From the NCBI GenBank assembly GCA_020073365.1, contig JAIQFL010000052.1, positions 1 through 44,297 of the forward strand: 44,297 nucleotides of DNA. The letters run 5' to 3'. Shown piece after piece: positions 39,540-44,297 of the stretch. The notes under the pieces are model-generated. The model was not told the origin of the DNA, did not search any database, and saw only the letters and a list, made by a program, of their open reading frames with translations. Made by a program: the position numbers and the translations under genes. This DNA comes from Terriglobia bacterium (GTDB lineage: Bacteria; Acidobacteriota; Terriglobia; Bryobacterales; Bryobacteraceae). Position 1 is the first letter of the stretch. Each line of letters opens with the position of its first letter.

Positions 39540-40583
39540 GTGACTCCCGCCCAACTCCTCTTCCGAATCAAGAAGCAGGCTCTCCCAACCGCCGCTCTGT
39601 TGCTCGGCCCGGAGGCCTATGAACGACGCCGCCTGAAGGAGGCCTTGGCCGCTACCGTTCCGCAGGATGCCCTCACCGAGCACGATCTCTCGGAAAGGTC
39701 GTTGGTCGAGGTTCTGGATGATGCCCGTTCGCTCTCCCTGTTCGCCTCGGAGCGGCTCATCTGGGTCTACAACGCAGAATCGGCACTGCCGCGCGTCCGC
39801 TCCGATGACGATGGCGAGAGCGAATCGGGTTCCGGCGACGCCGGCCCTCTGAACCACTACATGAAGGATCCCACTCCCGGCGTCGTGCTGGTGTTCGAAG
39901 CCATCCGCTTCGATTTCGAAGGAGACGAAAAGCGCAAGCTGGAGCGCGTCCGCAAATTCTTCAGCGCCATCCCGGATGTGGTGGAACTCCGCAGATTCTC
40001 CGTACAGGATGCGCGTGCCGAGGCCGAGCTTCTGGCGGGCCGCGCGGGCCTTCGCATGGACTCCGGCGCGCTCGACCTGCTGGTGGAGGCATTGGGCGCG
40101 GACGTGGCCCGCGTCGCCGTGGAAATCGAAAAGCTATCGCTCTTTGCCGGCGGCCGGCCGGTGGGGGTGGACGACATCAGCGCCCTCGTGCCGGATGCGC
40201 GCGCCACCACCATCTTCGTGTTGGTGAACGCGCTGGGCCGCCGCGACCGTGCGCGCGCCCTGGAAGTGCTCGACACGCTGACGCGCGAAGGCGAGTATTT
40301 GCCGCTGGCGCTGGCCTTTCTCTCCACCCAATTCCGCATGGCTCTGGTGGCCCGCGAGGCCGGTCTGAAGAGCTCCCAGCAGATTCAGGGGCACTTCACT
40401 CGCCTGGGTGTACCGATGTGGGGATCGCGCGCGGAACAGATCCATCAGACCCTGACGAAATTCAGCCAGCCCCAGATGGAGCGCGCGCTGAGTTTGATTT
40501 ACCAGGCGGACAAAGGCCTTCGCGACGCCCGGCCGGACGACCGGATCGTGATGGAGCAGTTCATTCTGCAGTTGGTGGGATAG
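39540..40583 (+). CDS. holA: DNA polymerase III delta subunit
   Basis: A 347-residue clamp-loader delta subunit. ALLLGPEAYERRRLKEAL, DDARSLSLFASERLIWVYNAE, PGVVLVFEA and LRMDSGALDLLVEALGADVARVAVEIEKLSLFAG are in the family order. The C-terminal collar domain follows (ATTIFVLVNALGRRDRARALEVLDTL, PLALAFLSTQFRMALVAREAG, LIYQADKGLRDARPDDRIVMEQFILQL). An acidic insert (DDDGESESGSGDAG, about 94-107) is unusual. The GTG at 39540 lies 2 nt after the lptE stop, so translation is coupled. It opens the beta clamp for loading during replication. Confidence 0.92.
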   Translation: MTPAQLLFRIKKQALPTAALLLGPEAYERRRLKEALAATVPQDALTEHDLSERSLVEVLDDARSLSLFASERLIWVYNAESALPRVRSDDDGESESGSGDAGPLNHYMKDPTPGVVLVFEAIRFDFEGDEKRKLERVRKFFSAIPDVVELRRFSVQDARAEAELLAGRAGLRMDSGALDLLVEALGADVARVAVEIEKLSLFAGGRPVGVDDISALVPDARATTIFVLVNALGRRDRARALEVLDTLTREGEYLPLALAFLSTQFRMALVAREAGLKSSQQIQGHFTRLGVPMWGSRAEQIHQTLTKFSQPQMERALSLIYQADKGLRDARPDDRIVMEQFILQLVG

Positions 40584-40591
40584 GCCTGCCG

Positions 40592-40631
40592 GTGGGACAG
40601 ACAATCGTATTTCGTCGTCTGTCATCCGGCT
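40592..40631 (+). repeat. GGTGGGACAGAC palindromic element, copy D
   Basis: It reads GGTGGGACAGACAATCG, spacer, TCGTCTGTC, ATCCGGC. Arms GACAGAC (40597-40603) and GTCTGTC (40618-40624) are perfectly complementary. It fills the gap between convergent holA and rpsT and may end both transcripts. Confidence 0.75.
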
Positions 40632-40646
40632 TCGAGCCGGACTCCC

Positions 40647-40913
40647 CTACGCCTGGAGCGCTTTGGCTCTGAGATGCAGGTTGGATTTGTACCTGGCGGC
40701 CGTGTTCTTCTTGATGATCCCCGATTTCGCCGAACGGTCGATCAGCGAAAACGTCTTGGGCAGCAGTGCCGCCACCGCGTTGGCATCCTTGCTGGCGATC
40801 GCCTTCCGCATGGCGCGGATCTGGTGGCGCAGGCGAGTCTTGTTCTGCCGATTATATTCCGTGCGACGTTCGGTCTCGCGCACCCGCTTGAGTGCGGAAT
40901 AAGTATTTGCCAT
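40647..40913 (-). CDS. rpsT: 30S ribosomal protein S20
   Basis: An 88-residue S20, which binds 16S rRNA in the small subunit body. [39 protein letters not shown] and [17 protein letters not shown] give the typical basic three-helix protein. It is convergent with holA, a common arrangement (holA-rpsT). An inverted repeat in the leader (40928-40957) might take part in regulation. Confidence 0.97.
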   Translation of the reverse strand: MANTYSALKRVRETERRTEYNRQNKTRLRHQIRAMRKAIASKDANAVAALLPKTFSLIDRSAKSGIIKKNTAARYKSNLHLRAKALQA

Positions 40914-40927
40914 TTTTGCTAAATCTA

Positions 40928-40957
40928 ATCCTTACAGAGCGTTTGAGTTTTAAGGAT
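40928..40957 (-). promoter_or_regulatory. Inverted repeat in the rpsT leader
   Basis: ATCCTTA (40928-40934) and TAAGGAT (40951-40957) are exact inverted repeats with a 16-nt spacer, 15-44 nt upstream of the rpsT ATG on the minus strand. It could form a leader hairpin or be an operator. S20 is autogenously controlled in E. coli, but a link here is only an inference. Confidence 0.35.
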
Positions 40958-41095
40958 AACGCAATGTTGAGCCCCTCGGCAACCGCGGCACGGCGGCTCC
41001 CGCGGCTCACGGGCCTACTCCTAGCCTACCCCAGCCTACCATAGCCTATGCGGCTTCCGGCCGGCCTCATCGACCCCACCCGGCTCCTCCAGTCG

Positions 41096-41129
41096 GCGCA
41101 TAGGATTCTGAAGCGCATAGGATTCTGAA
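41096..41129. repeat. Perfect 17-bp tandem duplication
   Basis: Two exact head-to-tail copies of GCGCATAGGATTCTGAA about 150 bp upstream of the secreted propeller gene. It may be a paired binding site or a recent slippage product. Confidence 0.75.
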
Positions 41130-41279
41130 GGTGGATGGGCTCACCGCTAACGAACCAGCGTGTGTGCTGGAGCACATTGTGTAGATTCATGTGGGTGTTT
41201 TGGCGTGTATACTCAACCCAAGGCATTCACGAATGTGAATTTGTGATTTCCGCGATTCCAAGTCTGAGGAGAGTGAGGG

Positions 41280-42332
41280 ATGAACTACAAGAGACTGCTT
41301 ACGCCTGTGGTGTTTGTACTGGCGATTTCCACGCTGGCGACCAGTGTGCCGGCACAGAATTTGCGAGTACTGCCTGACTACAAGCAGATAGCCACGATTC
41401 CCCTCCCGGGGGGCCTTGCTGGTTTCGACATTAGCTGGGTAGATTCCGACAATGGGAGGTACTACCTGGCCGATCGAACGGCCACTAAGGGGACTGGCCG
41501 CATCGATGTAATTGACACTCAAACAATGAAGTTTCTCTATGCCATTCCGCAGAAAGACGGAGATCCGGGGTTCGTCGGAAACGCCGGGGCGAACATATCG
41601 GGACCGAACGGGGTCGTGGCGATCCCTTATTTGAACCAGCTATACGTTGGCGATGGCGACAGCACCGTGAAAGTCGTAGATCTGGTAGCCAAAATGGTGG
41701 TCGCCACCATCTCTACCGGGGGCAAAAAGCGGGCCGACGAACTGGCCTACGATCCACTGGATCACATCGTGATGATTACCAACCCCGACGATAGCCCGGC
41801 CTATGTGACATTCATCTCGACGGACACGCAGAAGGTCTTGGGGACCCTCACTTATTCGCCGGAACAACGCGGCCTCGAGCAAGCCGTCTGGAACGCGCAG
41901 ACCAAGAGGTTTCTGATGTCTGTGCCCGCGGCCGGGAGCCGCGCGGGCACGGTCGACGAGATTGACCCGGTCGCCATGCAGATGACCAACCGCTTCTTTC
42001 TGTCTTGCAGTCCCGCCGGGTTGGCGCTGGGCCCTCTCCAGCGAACCATGACGTCCTGTGGCACCGTGATCGACGGGAGGAATGGGCACACTCTGGCGCA
42101 GAGCCAGGGTTATGGGGACCTGACGATCGGGGGGGATGAGATTTGGTTCAATCCTGGAGACAATCGCTATTACTTCGGTTCTACCAATGTCGGTGTGGTC
42201 GATGCCGACACGCATTTCCCCCTGGGCTTTGTTACCGATGCGGGAGGGCACTCGGTGGCCGTGGACAGTCAAACCAACCGAATCTTTGTGCCGGTCACAG
42301 GCGTCGGGGTCAAGGTCTTTGCGCAGAAGTGA
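41280..42332 (+). CDS. Secreted YVTN-type beta-propeller protein
   Basis: A 350-residue exported protein. A signal peptide (MNYKRLLTPVVFVLAISTLATSVPAQ) precedes a propeller of the YVTN/NHL or SMP-30 kind. The repeating pattern is RYYLADRTATKGTGRIDVIDTQT, NQLYVGDGDSTVKVVDLVAKMVVATIST, HIVMITNPDDSPAYVTFISTDTQKVLGTL, KRFLMSVPA and RYYFGSTNVGVVDADT. No enzyme motif is certain. A strong ribosome-binding region (GAGGAGAGTGAGGG) lies before the ATG. It is a single-gene unit, convergent with the EVE gene 4 nt away. A lactonase-like or surface-binding role is possible but unproven. Confidence 0.8.
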   Translation: MNYKRLLTPVVFVLAISTLATSVPAQNLRVLPDYKQIATIPLPGGLAGFDISWVDSDNGRYYLADRTATKGTGRIDVIDTQTMKFLYAIPQKDGDPGFVGNAGANISGPNGVVAIPYLNQLYVGDGDSTVKVVDLVAKMVVATISTGGKKRADELAYDPLDHIVMITNPDDSPAYVTFISTDTQKVLGTLTYSPEQRGLEQAVWNAQTKRFLMSVPAAGSRAGTVDEIDPVAMQMTNRFFLSCSPAGLALGPLQRTMTSCGTVIDGRNGHTLAQSQGYGDLTIGGDEIWFNPGDNRYYFGSTNVGVVDADTHFPLGFVTDAGGHSVAVDSQTNRIFVPVTGVGVKVFAQK

Positions 42333-42336
42333 CGGC

Positions 42337-42747
42337 CTAGATTTTCGCCTTCGGATGGCGCGTTTTCATCCACTCCACGAACTTCGCCGGCGCCGCCATC
42401 GTCGACAGCCGGCCTTGGCGAACCAGGGCCCAGTCGTCGAACTTGCCGGACTGTTTGATTTCGGACAGCGTCGTGGGCGGGTCCAGCCGTCCGATGAACG
42501 CCAAGTCGACGACCGCCGACTTGGCGTTCTTGGGGTCGGGACGCGGCTCGGAGACCACTGCCGCTAAGCCCACGACGCCCGACACGCCGCCGCTGTGATA
42601 TACAAACACCCGGTCGCCGGGCCGCATGTCGCGGATCGCGCGGACTGCCTGCGGGTTGGTTACGCCGTCCCAGGCAGTCTTCTTCTCGCGCTCCAGATCG
42701 TCGAGCGAATAGGTATCGGGGTCCGTCTTGGCCAGAAAGTAACTCAT
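42337..42747 (-). CDS. EVE-domain (PUA-like) protein
   Basis: A 136-residue EVE-domain protein. MSYFLAKTDPDTYSLDDLEREKKTAWDGVTNPQAVRAIRDMRPGDRVFVYHSGGVSGVVGLAAV follows the family closely, as do VVDLAFIGRLDPPTTLSEIKQSGKF and LVRQGRLSTMAAP. EVE domains belong to the PUA superfamily and bind modified bases in DNA or RNA. Human THYN1 is a single-domain relative. AGAGG lies 8-9 nt before the ATG at 42747; an upstream ATG at 42798 lacks family similarity. It is a single gene with no defence or restriction genes around it. Confidence 0.92.
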   Translation of the reverse strand: MSYFLAKTDPDTYSLDDLEREKKTAWDGVTNPQAVRAIRDMRPGDRVFVYHSGGVSGVVGLAAVVSEPRPDPKNAKSAVVDLAFIGRLDPPTTLSEIKQSGKFDDWALVRQGRLSTMAAPAKFVEWMKTRHPKAKI

Positions 42748-42902
42748 CGGTGAAACCTCTCTCACTTTCTTACCATGCCGCCCCCGATTTGCGGGCACCT
42801 ATTGATGGGCGGGCAGAATTCGCTGGCGCCGAGTTATCCTTGTGGCGGATTGACGGCTCCGCGTGCATCATGAGTGGCGGCATTCTGGTCCAGCCATCCG
42901 GC

Positions 42903-44297
42903 TCACTGTTGGCGCAGCGGCGGCATGGGGATGCGGATGTTGTAGTTCCTGGCGCCCACTCCCACTCCGCCCTCGCAAGTGGCGGGAGCCTGCGCTTCCA
43001 CTCCCCAGAACATGTATCCGAGCATCCCTGGACTCACCCCAGCGCCGGCCGGCGCGACGGTCTGCAGGAAGACTCCAGTGCTGTTCTGGAGCGATGAGCT
43101 GAAATCGTTGCATTCCGGCTGGGCCGTCTTGCCAATGACCGCCCGCACCGCTACCGTCACCCTAGCGGGGGGGAGCGGCGGGATAGGAGGATTGATGTTC
43201 GTCCTTCCAGTCACATGCTCCTGCCAACTGGACTCCGCGGCCGAGGCCGTCGGTTGGCCGTTGGGCACCGTGGCATTGGCGTAGTCCAGCATGGGATTGC
43301 TGCCGTTCAGCCAGTCGGTCGCGGCTTTTCGGTTCAGAATGTTCAGGAAGCGATCTCCGGCCGCCAGGTCGATCGTCAGGCGCGCTGCCGGATTGGAGCC
43401 GGTTGCGTCATACGGCAGGATGGAGCGGTAGGCATTGATGAAGTCCTGCAAGCCGGCCAAGTTGGGGCTGGTGTCGTTCTCGTAGTCGATTTCAATGCCC
43501 ACTCCCATGGCCTTCGCGATGTTCGCGGCGTTGATGCCCAGTTGCGAGGCGTTGGTGGAAAGCGCCTGGTCCCAGAAGGTGGTGTAGGTGGCGCCGCCAA
43601 TCGAAAGCATCACCCGAACGTTGTGACTGGTGAAATAGTTCACGATGGCCGCAGTCATGCCGATGGGCACACCGTTCACGGTCTCGGTGTCGGTGGTGAG
43701 GTTGAGCACCTTCATGGGCTGGACGAAGCTGAGAATCACGAGGTTCACCGACGGCAATCCCGAGCCATCGCCGCGATCGATCATCCAGTGGTTCTTCTTG
43801 TCGAAGTCGGTCATGTCGCGCACCGTTCTCCAGGTACACGCGTCATTGCTGCAATGCCAGGCGCCGTAGATTTCAAACGAGGCGCCCTCACCGGCAGGCA
43901 GGGACGAAAAGCTGGGCGATGCCTCGGCGTTCAAGGACAGGCTCACGATCGGCTGGAGCGAAGTAATCGTAACGGAACCCTGGAAGCTCGCGACGCCCAA
44001 CAGCGGTCCCAGGTTCTGGGCTCCGTGCGCGGCCGCCGGCAGAGTCACGCTGGAAGTCGCCACCATGGCGCCCGCGGCGTCCTGTGCGGTGAAAGTGATC
44101 TTCGCCGGGATAGCCGACGGGTTGGCGTATGCCACACCGGTAGTCTGGTCGGCATAGGTGACGAATCGGGAGGCGGTCGCGTTCATCGCGATCACCGAGG
44201 CCTCCGCTATCGCCACACTCCCGGTATAACGGCGGAACAGTGAACTGGCCTTCACCGGGCCGGTGCAGTTGGCCATCGCCCAACCGGTCTGGACCGG
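42903..44297 (-). CDS. GH18-like secreted protein, 5' end outside the window
   Basis: At least 464 residues; the frame is open through the right edge (PVQTGWA precedes the first Met in the window), so the N terminus is missing. The first 125 residues form a beta-rich module (SLFRRYTGSVAIAEASV, YANPSAIPAKITFTAQD) seen in acidobacterial exported proteins. A barrel follows with SVNLVILSFVQPMKVL, VRVMLSIGGATYTTFWD (the SxGG strand) and MGVGIEIDYEND (the active-site strand), ending MLGYMFWGVEAQ. In the DxxDxDxE motif of GH18 chitinases the last Asp and Glu are kept, while the first two Asp are Val and Glu. Either the activity is altered or the substrate is not chitin. Confidence 0.78.
   Translation of the reverse strand, partial: PVQTGWAMANCTGPVKASSLFRRYTGSVAIAEASVIAMNATASRFVTYADQTTGVAYANPSAIPAKITFTAQDAAGAMVATSSVTLPAAAHGAQNLGPLLGVASFQGSVTITSLQPIVSLSLNAEASPSFSSLPAGEGASFEIYGAWHCSNDACTWRTVRDMTDFDKKNHWMIDRGDGSGLPSVNLVILSFVQPMKVLNLTTDTETVNGVPIGMTAAIVNYFTSHNVRVMLSIGGATYTTFWDQALSTNASQLGINAANIAKAMGVGIEIDYENDTSPNLAGLQDFINAYRSILPYDATGSNPAARLTIDLAAGDRFLNILNRKAATDWLNGSNPMLDYANATVPNGQPTASAAESSWQEHVTGRTNINPPIPPLPPARVTVAVRAVIGKTAQPECNDFSSSLQNSTGVFLQTVAPAGAGVSPGMLGYMFWGVEAQAPATCEGGVGVGARNYNIRIPMPPLRQQ

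Larger units (their letters stand above)
40914..41279. other. 366-bp divergent gap with short tandem repeats
   Basis: It lies between rpsT and the secreted propeller gene. It holds the rpsT leader hairpin and three degenerate 10-bp units of AGCCTACC type (41023-41049). It also holds a perfect 17-bp tandem duplication (41096-41112 and 41113-41129, unit GCGCATAGGATTCTGAA) and a GAGGAGAGTGAGGG ribosome-binding region before ATG 41280. I see no gene. Confidence 0.6.

Noticed and set aside
1..44297. tRNA or rRNA genes, IS elements, prophage
   Set aside because: I found no tRNA cloverleaf, rRNA signature, transposase, integrase or phage structural gene in the window.

Overview
The window is GC-rich chromosomal DNA from an acidobacterium, most likely a Bryobacterales/Solibacter-type organism. 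Two large secreted proteins (23573-26395 and 26492-28519) end in the beta-rich C-terminal domain first described from Solibacter (TIGR03437). The TonB receptor carries the carboxypeptidase-like N-terminal domain common in that phylum, and several secreted proteins resemble acidobacterial families of unknown function. Nothing looks like a phage, plasmid or IS element.

Layout. 1-2314: a gene-free stretch, then a Ycf48-like propeller and a GAF protein. 2490-5905 (minus): a TPR protein and two type II toxin-antitoxin modules (RHH/PIN and HigBA). 6113-9847 (plus): a vitamin B12 unit made of a cobalamin riboswitch, a BtuB-like TonB receptor, a PduO-type adenosyltransferase and a DUF6580 membrane protein; recJ follows. 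11824-12390: an AbrB/RelE toxin-antitoxin pair. 12652-16759 (minus): rmuC, a BlaI-type repressor, a YhaM-like HD/OB nuclease and a SurA-like chaperone. 16851-20815: mfd and rfaE2. 20974-23223: a transketolase. 23573-28519 (plus): a sedolisin-type peptidase and a CHRD-domain protein. 28531-31241 (minus): a decayed ethanolamine locus and a predicted selenoprotein. 31306-36187: an unknown secreted protein, PPK2, a ComB-like phosphatase and a TIM-barrel secreted protein. 36291-40583 (plus): psd, pssA, an Asd-like protein, lptE and holA, tightly packed, convergent with rpsT. 41280 to the end: a secreted propeller, an EVE-domain protein and a GH18-like protein cut by the window edge.

Most notable observation. 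On the minus strand at 31241-30405 a MerT-like membrane segment and a thioredoxin-like segment share one reading frame, interrupted only by a TGA. That codon sits exactly where the first residue of a CxxC redox motif would be (TGA-Ser-Thr-Cys). A GC-rich hairpin with a G-initial loop begins 9 nt after the TGA, as in bacterial SECIS elements. I read this as a membrane-anchored UxxC selenoprotein, which gene callers would split into two short genes. It lies 13 nt upstream of an ethanolamine permease. That permease is followed by a frameshifted stub of eutB, the large subunit of B12-dependent ethanolamine ammonia-lyase, so the catabolic part of the locus appears lost here.

The intergenic spaces carry several families of palindromic elements. 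One begins GGTGGGACAGACGATCG and has four copies, two of them filling the gaps between convergent genes. Another is a multi-hairpin, branch-like element inside the B12 operon. A third is a dispersed multi-hairpin repeat, one copy of which appears to form part of the 5' end of the lptE reading frame.
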